64,000 nt of DNA from Microbacterium hydrocarbonoxydans (GCF_000956475.1 NZ_JYJB01000008.1:124001-188000), one strand, 5' to 3'; shown: positions 1 through 8,336, counted from the first letter of the stretch. Notes: generated by a model not told the origin, from the letters alone. Numbers and translations are program-made.

Positions 1-2
1 GG

Positions 3-353
3 ATCATCAACAACGGATCGATCTCCGCCCAGGTGCCGCGGCCGCTGTCGGTCGCGTACACGGTGTCGAAGCACGCGATCACCGGGCTCACGAGATCGAT
101 CGACCTCGACGGCCGCCGGTTCGGCATCTCGGCGGGGCAGATCGACATCGGCAACGCCAGGACGTCGATCATGACCGCGCTCGGAGTGAGCGAAGGCGCC
201 CTGCAGGCGGACGGCTCTCGGCGGGTGGAGCCGACCTTCGATGTGGCGGATGCCGCGAAGGCCGTGCTGTTCATGGCGCAGCTCCCCGCAGAGGCGAACG
301 TCGCGAGCATGACGATCGCGGCATCCGGCATGCCTTTCGGCGGCCGCGGCTGA
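3..353 (+). CDS. SDR family oxidoreductase, C-terminal part (5' truncated by window edge)
   Basis: The frame is open from the first bases of the window, so the true start lies upstream. The visible 116 residues contain the NxxS-type strand with a catalytic Ser (INNGSISAQ) followed by the YxxxK dyad (YTVSK) of classical short-chain dehydrogenases, then the usual IDIGNART segment after the cofactor-binding lysine. The Rossmann GxxxGxG motif must lie outside the window. The family reduces or oxidises small alcohols or ketones with NAD(P)H; the substrate cannot be told. It runs toward the minus-strand urate permease gene and ends 34 bp from that gene's stop. Confidence 0.85.
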   Translation: MINNGSISAQVPRPLSVAYTVSKHAITGLTRSIDLDGRRFGISAGQIDIGNARTSIMTALGVSEGALQADGSRRVEPTFDVADAAKAVLFMAQLPAEANVASMTIAASGMPFGGRG

Positions 354-387
354 TCGCCTCGACCGCCGAAAGGACGATGCCCATCGG

Positions 388-1884
388 TCAGTGCCCCGCG
401 TTCGAGGGCTCCTCGTCGACGACGGGGATCGGCGCCCCCTTCGCGTCGACGAGCTTTCCTCCGGTGTAGCGGTCGCCCTCGCGGAGAACCCGGATGACGT
501 CGGTCTTGACGGCGCGCACAGGGCTTGCGGCGAAGACCGAGGGGTTCTCGGGTGTGCCCTGCGAGAAGTGGTTGAACACGAGGTTCAGCAGGATGGCCAT
601 GATCGCGGCCGAGCTGATCCCCGAGCCGAAGATGACCTGGAACCACGTCGGGAAGTTCATGTAGATGTCGTGGTTGACCTCGGGCAGCACGCCGAAGGAG
701 AGCGAGGCTGCGACGATGATCAGGTTCATGTTCCCGTCGTACTTGACCTTCGAGAGGGTGCGGATGCCGGAGGCGGTGACCGTGCCGAACAGCACCAGTC
801 CGGCGCCGCCGAGGACGGCGGTGGGGACGGCGGCGACGATGCGGCCGAGCACGGGAAGCAGACCGAGGACGATGAGGATCACACCGCCCGCGGCCACGGC
901 GTAGCGGCTCTTGATCTTCGTGACGGCGACGAGTCCGACGTTCTGCGCGAATGCGCTCTGTGTGAACGAGTTGAAGATCGGCGACACGGCGCTCGAGACC
1001 ATGTCGGCGCGGAGTCCTGCGGCGATGCGCTTGCGATCGACCTTCGAGCCGGTGATCTCGGCCACGGCGATGACGTCGGCCGTGGTCTCGGTGAGGATCA
1101 CGAGCACCACGATGGTCATCGAGACGATCGCCGCGAGGTCGAAGGTCGGAACGCCGAACGCGAACGGCGCCGGGAAGGCGAAGATCGGGCCTTCGAAGAC
1201 CTTCGAGAAGTCGGCCTTGCCGATCAGGGCGGCGAAGATCGTGCCGACCACCATGGCGATCAGGATCGACAGGCGGGAGATCGTCGAGTTGCCGAGCTTC
1301 GACAGCAGCATGATCACGAGCAGCGTGAAGCCGGCGATGCCGACGAACACCGGGTCGGCGTAGTTGTCCGCCTGCGGGTTCGCGCCGGTGATCCACCGCG
1401 CGGCGACAGGAACGAGCGAGAGCCCGATCATCGTGATCACGGTGCCCGTGACGACCGGCGGGAAGAACCGCACGATCTGGGCGAAGAACGGAGCGATCAC
1501 GAGACCGATCAGCGAGGCGACGATGACGGCGCCGAACACGGCGGGCAGCCCGCTGCCCTGGTTGACGATCGCGAGCATGGTCGCGACGCCGGCGAAGGAG
1601 ACGCCCTGCACGAGAGGCAGCTGCGATCCGAAGAAGGGGACGCCGAGGGTCTGCAGCAGCGTCGCGAGTCCGCCCATGAAGAGGCAGGCGGCCACGAGCA
1701 CGCCGACCTCGGTCGGAGTGAGTCCGGCGGCCGCGCCGATGATCAGGGGCGGCGCGATGATGCCGCCGTACATGGTCAGGACGTGCTGCAGTCCGAACGT
1801 GAAGGCGGTGCCGATGCCGAGCTTCTCGTCTTCGGGGCGCGTGGATTCTGTTCTGGTCTTGGTGGAGTTGCGTACAGCGAACAT
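388..1884 (-). CDS. NCS2 family purine permease (probable urate/xanthine uptake)
   Basis: 498-residue polytopic membrane protein of the nucleobase:cation symporter-2 family. The family signature QNVG with a following conserved Thr (QNVGLVAVT) lies near residue 314, and the TETTAD helix near residue 265 carries the usual acidic residue. I chose the ATG at 1884 because AGGAGG sits 8 nt upstream; an in-frame ATG at 1956 lies inside a hairpin and has no ribosome site. It is the last gene after uraD, uraH and uricase on the same strand, which favours urate or xanthine as substrate. Two hairpins in the 191-bp gap before it may reduce read-through. Function by family and context; specificity is inferred. 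Confidence 0.9.
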   Translation of the reverse strand: MFAVRNSTKTRTESTRPEDEKLGIGTAFTFGLQHVLTMYGGIIAPPLIIGAAAGLTPTEVGVLVAACLFMGGLATLLQTLGVPFFGSQLPLVQGVSFAGVATMLAIVNQGSGLPAVFGAVIVASLIGLVIAPFFAQIVRFFPPVVTGTVITMIGLSLVPVAARWITGANPQADNYADPVFVGIAGFTLLVIMLLSKLGNSTISRLSILIAMVVGTIFAALIGKADFSKVFEGPIFAFPAPFAFGVPTFDLAAIVSMTIVVLVILTETTADVIAVAEITGSKVDRKRIAAGLRADMVSSAVSPIFNSFTQSAFAQNVGLVAVTKIKSRYAVAAGGVILIVLGLLPVLGRIVAAVPTAVLGGAGLVLFGTVTASGIRTLSKVKYDGNMNLIIVAASLSFGVLPEVNHDIYMNFPTWFQVIFGSGISSAAIMAILLNLVFNHFSQGTPENPSVFAASPVRAVKTDVIRVLREGDRYTGGKLVDAKGAPIPVVDEEPSNAGH

Positions 1885-1943
1885 CTGGTGGACCTCCTTG
1901 TCCGTGACCCGCTCGGGGTGGGCGCGATGGCATGACGAATAGC

Positions 1944-1966
1944 GGTCGCCTCGCATCGAGGCGACC
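1944..1966. terminator. Perfect 10-bp hairpin with CAT/ATG loop between uricase and the NCS2 permease
   Basis: GGTCGCCTCG, loop CAT, CGAGGCGACC. It lies in the uricase-permease gap, 60 bp before the permease start. There is no T-tract, so it may be an attenuator or RNA-processing hairpin rather than a classical terminator. Confidence 0.5.
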
Positions 1967-1978
1967 AGGCGGGGTTCA

Positions 1979-2014
1979 GGGGTGAGCCCGGTGCGTCGGG
2001 AACGGACTCACCCC
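1979..2014. terminator. Compound hairpin downstream of uricase
   Basis: Outer arms GGGGTGAG and CTCACCCC enclose inner arms CCCG and CGGG. It sits 62 bp past the uricase stop in the direction of transcription (minus strand). Likely a partial terminator separating strong uricase expression from the permease. Confidence 0.45.
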
Positions 2015-2075
2015 CAGCGTCGGATCGGCGACCCGGCGCGTTCTGCGGGCGGGGGTCACTCCCCGCGCGAGAGCA

Positions 2076-2969
2076 TCAGCAGAAGCCGGCGGAGCCGCTC
2101 CACGACCAGTGGTCGGTGTCGGCGCCCTCGCGGAGGAACGACGCCTCGATCAGGCCGTACGGCCGGTCGGCGGCGTAGAACACCTCGTTGGGGTTCTCCA
2201 GGCCGAACGGCGACAGATCGACGACGAAATGGTGGCTGTTCGGGGTGGAGAAGCGGATCTCGTCGATCTCGGGGTGCGCGTCGAGCACGGCCTCGGCCAT
2301 CTCCTTCAGCGTGTGCTGCAGCGCGTAGGAGTAGTTGCGCGAGAAGCCTGCGAGCAGGCGGCTGCGGACGTCGGCGAACACCTCGTTGAAGTCGAGATCG
2401 TTGCGGTTGTAGCGCCATTTCGCCGTGACGGAGGTGGCGAGGATGCGATCCTCGGTCTCCGGAAGGGTCGTGTACTTGTCCTTGGGGTAGCCCACGAAGC
2501 CGCTCTGCGTGGACTTGAGGACCTTGAGGTCCTGCAGCCCTGCGATCACGGTCGTGTCATCGCCGTCGATCTGCACCAGCGCGGTGCGGGTCTCGGTGCC
2601 GCCGGCGACGAACGCGTGGTCGTGCGGGCCACCGTCGCCCTCGATGCGCTGCCAGGTGTACTGCTCGGCCTCCCAGCGTCCGCCGGTCACCCAGTCGAAC
2701 TCTCCCGTGAAGTGGCGGCCGAGTCGGAGCAGGAACTCCTCGGGGCTGCCGACGCCGTCCTTGGCGAAGGCGTAGACGGTGTTCTTCTGCGTGTCGGTCG
2801 CGACGACGTGCTCGTTGTTGCCGTCGAAGTGCGCGCTGGCGAAGTCGCCGCGCAGCTGCGACGTGACGTTCAGGTCTTCGATCTCGTGGCGGGCGGTGTC
2901 TCGTGTGACGCGCACGACGCGGACCTCGGCCTTGCCGTACTGGTTCTTGCCCAGAATGATGTCGGTCAT
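2076..2969 (-). CDS. Factor-independent urate hydroxylase (uricase)
   Basis: 297-residue cytosolic enzyme that oxidises urate with O2 to 5-hydroxyisourate and H2O2, needing no cofactor. The uricase signature LKSTQSGFVGY is present near residue 150, the N-terminal KNQYGKAEVRVV strand matches bacterial uricases, and the C-terminal half contains the conserved SHHF and the DRPYGLIEA segments. Length is normal for the family. It starts 8 bp after the uraH stop, so it is in the same operon as uraH and uraD, which handle its unstable product. Identification is by recognisable family motifs plus context. Confidence 0.95.
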   Translation of the reverse strand: MTDIILGKNQYGKAEVRVVRVTRDTARHEIEDLNVTSQLRGDFASAHFDGNNEHVVATDTQKNTVYAFAKDGVGSPEEFLLRLGRHFTGEFDWVTGGRWEAEQYTWQRIEGDGGPHDHAFVAGGTETRTALVQIDGDDTTVIAGLQDLKVLKSTQSGFVGYPKDKYTTLPETEDRILATSVTAKWRYNRNDLDFNEVFADVRSRLLAGFSRNYSYALQHTLKEMAEAVLDAHPEIDEIRFSTPNSHHFVVDLSPFGLENPNEVFYAADRPYGLIEASFLREGADTDHWSWSGSAGFC

Positions 2970-2977
2970 CTCGATAC

Positions 2978-3319
2978 TCAGCTTCCTCGGTAAGTGGAAT
3001 AGGCGAACGGACTCAGCAGCAGGGGCACGTGATAGTGCGCCTGCTCGGCGTCGACCAGGAAGGTCAACACCACCTCCGGGAAGAAGGTGTCCGTGTCGAT
3101 GCCGGCGAAGTAGGCCGCCGTGTCGAACCGGAGGCGGTACGCACCGCTCTCCAGCCGCTCGGGGCCCAGCTCTTTCACCCGCCCGTCAGCATCGGTGAGG
3201 CCCGAACCGATCCCGACCCATCCGTCGCCGACTCGGGCCTCGAGTTCGACGGCGACGCCGGGCGCGGGGCGCCCGATCGATGTGTCCAGGATGTGGGTGG
3301 TCACGTGAGAGACGCTCAT
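2978..3319 (-). CDS. uraH: 5-hydroxyisourate hydrolase (transthyretin-like)
   Basis: 113 residues, full length for the family. It hydrolyses 5-hydroxyisourate to OHCU. The N-terminal HVTTHILDTSIGRPA block, the central Arg (RLRFDT) and the C-terminal YRGS tetrapeptide that lines the active site are all visible; the protein ends with YRGS as usual. Its ATG overlaps the uraD stop by 4 nt (ATGA), indicating translational coupling, and uricase follows after 8 bp. Confidence 0.96.
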   Translation of the reverse strand: MSVSHVTTHILDTSIGRPAPGVAVELEARVGDGWVGIGSGLTDADGRVKELGPERLESGAYRLRFDTAAYFAGIDTDTFFPEVVLTFLVDAEQAHYHVPLLLSPFAYSTYRGS

Positions 3320-3819
3320 GCGCGTGCTCCTTCAGTCTCGATGGCTCCGGCGAGGCGGAGCGCGGCGATCTCGCGCAGCTGCTGGTCGATCACGGCCAGC
3401 TCCTGCTCGGGTGTGTGGTTCAGCCGCTCCTGCAGCAGGGCGAGGATGTCGTCGGCCGATCGACCAGCGGCGCGCACCAGGTACACCCGGTCGAACTTCG
3501 CCTCGTACGCGCGGTTGCCGGCGGCGAGGGCCTCGGCCGCGCTCGCATCGACACCGGCCTGCTCACTGCGGGCGTGCGCTGCCTCGACGCTGTCGCCCTG
3601 GGCGCGCTCCCCGATTCGGGGGTGGTGCGCCAGGGCGGCGTCGAGCTCCGCTTCGGTCAGAGGCGCGGCCACGTGCATCGCGGCATCCGTCAGGGCTTCG
3701 ACCGACGCGTAGGGGCGCCCGTCGACGATGGCGTCGTACCAGCGGGGGATGTCCAGCGCAGGCCGCGCGACGCTGAGAGCCGCGTCGCGGGTGCTGGAGT
3801 TGAACTCCTCGAGCAACAT
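3316..3819 (-). CDS. uraD: 2-oxo-4-hydroxy-4-carboxy-5-ureidoimidazoline (OHCU) decarboxylase
   Basis: 167 residues. It decarboxylates OHCU stereospecifically to S-allantoin, the third step of urate degradation. The all-helical family features are visible: HPRIGE motif with catalytic His, a following SEQAG segment, and NRAYEAKFDRVYLVRAAGRS. First gene of the urate operon, with GAGGA upstream of the ATG at 3819 and a palindromic operator about 75 bp further up. No allantoinase is found in this window, so the visible pathway ends at allantoin. Confidence 0.95.
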   Translation of the reverse strand: MLLEEFNSSTRDAALSVARPALDIPRWYDAIVDGRPYASVEALTDAAMHVAAPLTEAELDAALAHHPRIGERAQGDSVEAAHARSEQAGVDASAAEALAAGNRAYEAKFDRVYLVRAAGRSADDILALLQERLNHTPEQELAVIDQQLREIAALRLAGAIETEGARA

Positions 3820-3893
3820 CTTCGATCCTCAATCACATGTTGGCATCCGACGTGTAAGGACTATACGGAGCCTCCCAGTTGCGAGGATTGTTT

Positions 3894-3961
3894 TTCCGTA
3901 TGTCGGAACTGTTATTTCAACATGTGTAAACAGTATGAGCGCGGATGTCGGAAGCTGTCAA
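3894..3961 (-). promoter_or_regulatory. Urate operon promoter with TTCCG-N5-CGGAA operator
   Basis: Reading the minus strand, -35 TTGACA (3956-3961) and -10 CATACT (3932-3937) are 18 nt apart. Downstream lies the perfect inverted repeat TTCCG-TATGT-CGGAA (3894-3908), and the spacer contains a related half-site ending in ATGTCGGAA (to 3953). Placement downstream of -10 suggests repression. The rest of the 328-bp gap 3820-4147 holds no convincing gene, only this promoter and the bcp hairpin. Confidence 0.6.
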
Positions 3962-4105
3962 CCCTCTGCGGCCACTTTCTCAGGTTTCGGAATGCGATCG
4001 ACCAACGTCCGCGCCGATGTCGCCTTTCCGCATCGAAGCGACAACAACACGCACCCAGACAGAGGAAATCGGATGCGGCGTGCCCACGAGGATAGGTGCG
4101 ACGAA

Positions 4106-4134
4106 GCGGCGGGGCGCGCATCGCGCCCCGCCGC
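4106..4134 (-). terminator. GC-rich hairpin after the bcp gene
   Basis: Perfect 13-bp stem GCGGCGGGGCGCG / CGCGCCCCGCCGC with loop CAT, 14 bp beyond the stop of the peroxiredoxin gene. Likely its transcription terminator; no T-tract. Confidence 0.6.
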
Positions 4135-4147
4135 TGCGGTTCCGCTG

Positions 4148-4612
4148 TCAGACGCCGAGCTCGGCGCGCAGGCGCGCGACGTGGCCGTCGGCGTCGACGC
4201 CGTACTCCGCGCGCTGCACGACGCCGTCGCCGTCGAGCACGAAGGTCGAGCGGATGACGCCGTCGAACGTGCGGTCGCCGACGGTCTTCTCGCCCCAGAC
4301 GCCCCAGGCCTTCGCCACGGCGGCGTCGGGATCAGCGAGGAGCGGGAAGGTGAGAGCCTCGGCATCCGCGAACGCGCGGATCTCCTCGACGCTGTCGGGG
4401 GAGATGCCGATCACGGCGTAGCCTGCCGCGTCCAGCGACGACAGGTTGTCGCGGAAGTCGCAGGCCTCGGTCGTGCAGCCCGGCGTCGCGGCCTTGGGGT
4501 AGAAGTAGACGACGACGTTGCGGCCGGCGTAGTCGGCCAGCGAGACACGATTGCCGTCGGCGTCGGCGAGCGTGAAGGCGGGAGCGGTGTCGCCTCCGGT
4601 GAGCTGGGTCAT
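4148..4612 (-). CDS. bcp: Thioredoxin-dependent thiol peroxidase (BCP/PrxQ-type peroxiredoxin)
   Basis: 154 residues, normal length. It reduces hydrogen and organic peroxides using thioredoxin. The peroxidatic motif PGCTTEAC is visible with Cys46 and a resolving Cys51 five residues later, the arrangement typical of PrxQ/BCP alpha-helix-2 type enzymes. Arg in the IRSTFVLD segment completes the active site. It is last of three co-directional genes (coaBC, CitE-like, bcp), but 124 bp with a tandem repeat separate it from the CitE-like gene, so a separate promoter is possible. It could also help detoxify H2O2 made by the nearby uricase; that is inference. Confidence 0.95.
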   Translation of the reverse strand: MTQLTGGDTAPAFTLADADGNRVSLADYAGRNVVVYFYPKAATPGCTTEACDFRDNLSSLDAAGYAVIGISPDSVEEIRAFADAEALTFPLLADPDAAVAKAWGVWGEKTVGDRTFDGVIRSTFVLDGDGVVQRAEYGVDADGHVARLRAELGV

Positions 4613-4634
4613 GGGATCTCCTTTGTTCGGATGC

Positions 4635-4726
4635 TGCGTTTCGTCTCGCTCCGCTCGCTCAACGAGCGGGAGTTGGGATATTGCGTTTCGTCTCGCTCCG
4701 CTCGCTCAGCGAACGAGAGCGGGAGC
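4635..4726. repeat. Tandem repeat of a 27-bp core plus hairpin-forming tails
   Basis: Two copies of TGCGTTTCGTCTCGCTCCGC + TCGCTCA at 4635-4661 and 4682-4708, 47 bp apart. Each is followed by a complementary tail (ACGAGCGGGAG; ACGAGAGCGGGAG) that can fold back on CTCGCTCCGCTCG. Looks like a REP/BIME-type intergenic element between bcp and the CitE-like gene. Confidence 0.7.
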
Positions 4727-4736
4727 TTCGGATGCC

Positions 4737-5603
4737 TCAGCGCGCGACGACGTGGACCTGGAACGCCTCGGCGAGATGCATGATCTTGCGGGCGCGTCCG
4801 AGGCGGGGAAGGTCGCTGCCGTCGCGCACGATCTGGCCGCGTGCGTCGAAGTCCTCGAGGAACTCGTAGGCCCATTCCACGTCGGTGCGCGTCGGGCTGA
4901 TGACCTCGTTGACGACGGGCGTCTGATCGGGCGACAGGCAGAGCTTGCCCGTCATACCCATCGACACCGTGATCGCGGACTGCTCGCGCAGGATCGGATG
5001 ACTCGATCCGACGGTCGGCCCGTCGATGGGCCCCGGCAACCCCGCCGCACGACTGGAGATGACAAGCCGGGCGCGCGGATAGGCCATCGCCTCGCGATCG
5101 GCCGACATGCCGGTGTCACGACGAAAGTCGCCGCTGCCGAACGCCAGCCGGAAGACGCCCTTCGCCCTGGCGATCTCGGTCGCATTCTCGATTCCGATCG
5201 CCGATTCGACCAGGGCGACGACGGGCACCTTCGCGCCGAGGCGGTTGTACGTGTCCATGGCCTGCCCGCCGAGCTCGGTCTTGGCGAGCATCACTCCGCG
5301 CAGGCCTGGGGCTGCGCGGAGAGCCTCGATGTCCGCAGCCCAGTGCTCGCTCGTCGCGTCGTTGATGCGCACCCACGCGCTGCCGCCCGAGCTGAGCCAG
5401 TCCACGACATCCTGACGCGCCGAGTCCTTGCGGCTGGCGTCCACCGCATCCTCGATGTCGAGAACGACCACGTCGGCGTGCGATGCTGCGGCGGCGTCGA
5501 ACGTCTCCGGCCGGGTGGCGGCGACCAGCAGCCACGAGCGCGCCAGTTCGGGGGCGATCTCGCGCGTGGTCACTGGTGCCAGCGGTGCCAAGGGAGCGTT
5601 CAT
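4737..5603 (-). CDS. HpcH/HpaI aldolase / citrate lyase beta-like (CitE-like) protein
   Basis: 288 residues with the CitE TIM-barrel layout: an early Asp/Glu-rich strand VVVLDIEDAVD, a Glu in VVALVESAIGIENA and the FGSGDFRRD motif. Members cleave or form C-C bonds in acyl-CoA substrates (for example malyl-CoA or citramalyl-CoA) in the presence of Mg2+. I chose the ATG at 5603 (GGAAAG upstream) rather than an in-frame ATG at 5630. It follows coaBC after 45 bp containing the palindrome ATGAAATTTCAT (5619-5630). No other CoA-pathway partner is adjacent, so the substrate is unknown. Confidence 0.85.
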   Translation of the reverse strand: MNAPLAPLAPVTTREIAPELARSWLLVAATRPETFDAAAASHADVVVLDIEDAVDASRKDSARQDVVDWLSSGGSAWVRINDATSEHWAADIEALRAAPGLRGVMLAKTELGGQAMDTYNRLGAKVPVVALVESAIGIENATEIARAKGVFRLAFGSGDFRRDTGMSADREAMAYPRARLVISSRAAGLPGPIDGPTVGSSHPILREQSAITVSMGMTGKLCLSPDQTPVVNEVISPTRTDVEWAYEFLEDFDARGQIVRDGSDLPRLGRARKIMHLAEAFQVHVVAR

Positions 5604-5648
5604 CGTTCTTTCCGTTCTATGAAATTTCATTTCTACAGCACGAAAAGT

Positions 5649-6878
5649 CTACTCCTCGTTCCTGATGGCCGTCCAGAGCGGGCGGAGCGCGTCGAGAACG
5701 GCCGCCGCGACCTCCCGCTTGGAGCCGGATGCCGTCGAGACCACGTCGCCGTCGGAGCCGATCATCATCACCGCGTTGTGCCCCTTCTCGAACCCGCGCT
5801 CCCAGCCGACCTCGTTCACGACGAGCAGATCGACGCCCTTGCGCTTCTGCTTGCGGCGGGCCCGCGCCAGCAGCTCGTCCTGGTCGCCCTCGGCGCCAGG
5901 AGTCTCGGCGGCGAAGCCCACGACGACCTGCCCGTCGCGGCGCGTGCGCACAAGCCCCGCCACGATGTCCTCGTTCTCGACCAGCTCGATCGAGGCGATC
6001 CCGCCCGCGTCCTTCGTCAGCTTGCGATCGGCCACCTCCAGGGGCCGGTAGTCGGCGACGGCAGCCGCCATCACGACCGCGTCGGCGGACGCCGCAGCAT
6101 CCGCCATCACCCGCCCGAGCTCTGCGGCTGTTCCTGCCTGCAGGATGCGGATCGACGGATGCTGCGCCTCCGCGAGCACGTCGCCGGCGACGTTCGCCGC
6201 GACGAGAGTCACCTCGGCTCCCCGCACAGCCGCCTCCGCGGCGAGCGCGACCCCCTGCCTTCCACTCGAGCGATTGCCGAGATAGCGGACCGGGTCGATC
6301 GGCTCGCGGGTGCCGCCCGCTGAGATCGCGATCCGCATCCCCTCGAGGTCGCGCGGGGCGAGCAGCGCCAGTGCGGCATCCGCGACGTCCTCGGGTTCGA
6401 CCATCCGCCCCGGCCCGCTGTCGCCTCCGGCCAGCTCGCCGACGGCCGGGCCGATGATGCGCACCCCGCGGCTGCACAGCGTGGCGATGTTCGCCTGGGT
6501 GGACGGATGCCGCCACATCTCCGCGTGCATCGCGGGCGCGATGAGCACCGGAGCCTCGGTCGCCAGCAGCGTCGTGCCGAGCAGATTGTCGGCGATGCCT
6601 GCCGACATCTTCGCGATGGTGTTCGCTGTCGCCGGCGCCACGACCACGAGGTCGGCGCCCTGGCCGAGCGCGACGTGGCGCACCTTCGCGACATCGTCGT
6701 GCACGCTCGTGGTCACCGGGTTGCGGCTGATCGCCTCCCAGGTGGGCAGGCCGACGAAGCGCAGCGCGTCTTCGGTGGGGACGACCGTCACCTCGTGCCC
6801 CGCCTTGATCAGCAGCCGGACGAGCTGCACGGACTTGTACGCGGCGATTCCACCGGTGACTCCGACGACGATGTTCAC
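5649..6878 (-). CDS. coaBC: Bifunctional phosphopantothenoylcysteine decarboxylase / phosphopantothenate-cysteine ligase
   Basis: 409 residues, typical length. It catalyses two steps of coenzyme A synthesis: CTP-dependent joining of 4'-phosphopantothenate to cysteine, then FMN-dependent decarboxylation. The N-terminal flavoprotein half shows GGIAAYK, the catalytic His region VRHVALG and the substrate clamp APAMHAEMW (His where Asn is common). The CoaB half begins at ISAGGTREPIDPVRY and contains the NRSSGRQG and KRKGVDLLVVNE blocks. I start at GTG 6878 because homology begins exactly there (NIVVGVTGG); the frame stays open far upstream only because of high GC. Confidence 0.95.
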   Translation of the reverse strand: MNIVVGVTGGIAAYKSVQLVRLLIKAGHEVTVVPTEDALRFVGLPTWEAISRNPVTTSVHDDVAKVRHVALGQGADLVVVAPATANTIAKMSAGIADNLLGTTLLATEAPVLIAPAMHAEMWRHPSTQANIATLCSRGVRIIGPAVGELAGGDSGPGRMVEPEDVADAALALLAPRDLEGMRIAISAGGTREPIDPVRYLGNRSSGRQGVALAAEAAVRGAEVTLVAANVAGDVLAEAQHPSIRILQAGTAAELGRVMADAAASADAVVMAAAVADYRPLEVADRKLTKDAGGIASIELVENEDIVAGLVRTRRDGQVVVGFAAETPGAEGDQDELLARARRKQKRKGVDLLVVNEVGWERGFEKGHNAVMMIGSDGDVVSTASGSKREVAAAVLDALRPLWTAIRNEE

Positions 6879-6932
6879 GGTTCGATTCTGCCTGGTCGGA
6901 CGCTCCTGCGGGTCGCGGTTAGCATCGACTGC

Positions 6933-8198
6933 ATGGGGGATCTCGAGGATTGGGAGGCGGGTGTCGTGCGCGACCCGCGCACGCCGCCGCAGGCTCTGGC
7001 CGACATCGCCGAACGGCGGTACGATCTGCACGCCGCGATCGCGGCTCATCCCCGCGTGTATCCGGGACTGATCCAGTGGATGGACTCGGTGAAGCCCCCC
7101 GCCGAGGCATCCGCTCTGCCCGACCCATCCGCTCTGCCCGAGCCGTTCACGCCCACGCAGCTCGGCCTGCCCGCCGACACGGCACAGCCGGTGTCGCCTG
7201 CGCAGCCGATACCCTCCGCACAGCCGCCCGCATCCCTCGGGCAGTCGGCGCCCGCGCCGTATGCGAACGCCGCGCCGTACGCGAACGCCGGGCCCTCCTC
7301 GCAGTATTACCCGATCTCCGCTGGACGCCCCGTTCCCCCGCCCCGCCGACGCGGTGTCGGATGCTGGCTCGCCGGATGCGGCTGCCTCACTCTGGCCGGG
7401 CTCTTCATGGTCGTGCTGTTCGTGCTCGGCGGTCTCGGTTCGCTGACGTCGTCGGGCAGCGGGACTCCGGCTGGCGACTCGGGTTCCGAGGAGATCGCCG
7501 AGAACATGGCGGCCTATCAGGCCGATCTCGAGGCGATCCGCACGCTGTCCGCCGACTTCGCAGGCAACCCGGTCGCGCCCCTCATCCTCGATCAGTCCGA
7601 ACTCGACAGGATCGCCGCGCAGGCGGCCGATCCTGACATGACCGTGTTCGCCTCTCGGAGCGTCAAGCAGAGCATCAGCTGGTTCCGCGCGAACCTCGAA
7701 ACGGTCGTCGCCGCCGCCCAGCAGCGTCGCACGAACGCGTCGGGCACCGCCTCGGAGGCACTCGTCGACCAGGCGGGCAACGGATACATCGACATCGCCT
7801 GGGACGCCGCGCAGGAGTGCAACGATCCCTCGAGCGAAGAGTCGGCGATCGGATGCGCAGAGGGAGGCTCCTCCCCCATGGTCCACATCATGGGGGAGTC
7901 GGACTTCCCGAGCGCCCTGGCCGTCGAGCATGTCGTGCTGCACGAGCTCGCGCACGTGTACCAGCGGGCCGACGCCGCGCGTTTCGACGACCAGAGCGGC
8001 GAGGCCGGCCGGCTCACCGCGCAGGGGCTGTTCAACGGCAGCGACGAGTCGTTCGCCGACTGCTACGCGCTCACGTACCAGAACCTCTGGTCTCTGGACT
8101 TCGGCGAGTGGGTCTACGGCTACGGCTACGTATGCAACGACTCCGAGCGGCAGGCCATGCGCGAGTGGGCGGCGTCGATGAACGTTCCCCTGCCCTGA
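6933..8198 (+). CDS. Membrane protein with variant leucine-rich repeat N-terminus and HExxH metallopeptidase-like domain
   Basis: 421 residues. Residues 1-60 (EAGVVRDPRTPPQALADIA...) resemble the variant leucine-rich repeat found in many Microbacteriaceae proteins. Residues about 60-130 are Pro/Ala-rich, one membrane helix follows near 145-170 after GCWLAGCGCLT, and the C-terminal domain carries HELAH (His337, Glu338, His341) with a downstream Glu/Asp-rich SDESFADCYALT that could supply the third zinc ligand. So it is probably a membrane-anchored, extracytoplasmic zinc peptidase; activity is unproven. TAGCAT lies 7 nt before the ATG with no Shine-Dalgarno, suggesting a leaderless mRNA. Divergent from coaBC. 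Confidence 0.7.
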   Translation: MGDLEDWEAGVVRDPRTPPQALADIAERRYDLHAAIAAHPRVYPGLIQWMDSVKPPAEASALPDPSALPEPFTPTQLGLPADTAQPVSPAQPIPSAQPPASLGQSAPAPYANAAPYANAGPSSQYYPISAGRPVPPPRRRGVGCWLAGCGCLTLAGLFMVVLFVLGGLGSLTSSGSGTPAGDSGSEEIAENMAAYQADLEAIRTLSADFAGNPVAPLILDQSELDRIAAQAADPDMTVFASRSVKQSISWFRANLETVVAAAQQRRTNASGTASEALVDQAGNGYIDIAWDAAQECNDPSSEESAIGCAEGGSSPMVHIMGESDFPSALAVEHVVLHELAHVYQRADAARFDDQSGEAGRLTAQGLFNGSDESFADCYALTYQNLWSLDFGEWVYGYGYVCNDSERQAMREWAASMNVPLP

Positions 8199-8219
8199 CA
8201 CCCCGGCTCAGGACACGCC

Positions 8220-8303
8220 TTGACCGTCCACGGCACGAGTCATAGGCTTTCAGCACCCTGCATAAGATTTCAGAGTTCAGTATTGGAATTCCGCATCTCG
8301 GAA
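8220..8303 (+). promoter_or_regulatory. xdhABC promoter with TTCCG-N5-CGGAA operator
   Basis: TTGACC (8220-8225) and TAGGCT (8243-8248) are 17 nt apart. Further down lies the perfect inverted repeat TTCCG-CATCT-CGGAA (8289-8303), followed by TGAACTG, nearly the same flank (TGAACAG) as the copy at 40863. The operator lies about 35 bp past the predicted start of transcription, consistent with a repressor. Confidence 0.55.
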
Positions 8304-8336
8304 TGAACTGACCGCCTCGATGAAGAGGAGACGCGC

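Noticed and set aside
391..1935. Long open frame antisense to the NCS2 permease
   Set aside because: Asp/Arg/His-rich product with no domain logic; produced by high GC opposite a clear membrane-protein gene.
3912..4121. 69-codon frame in the urate promoter region
   Set aside because: Overlaps the promoter and the bcp hairpin; Arg/Cys-rich product without coding bias.
4635..4708. Possible CRISPR array
   Set aside because: Only two units, no unique spacers and no cas genes; fits a hairpin repeat.
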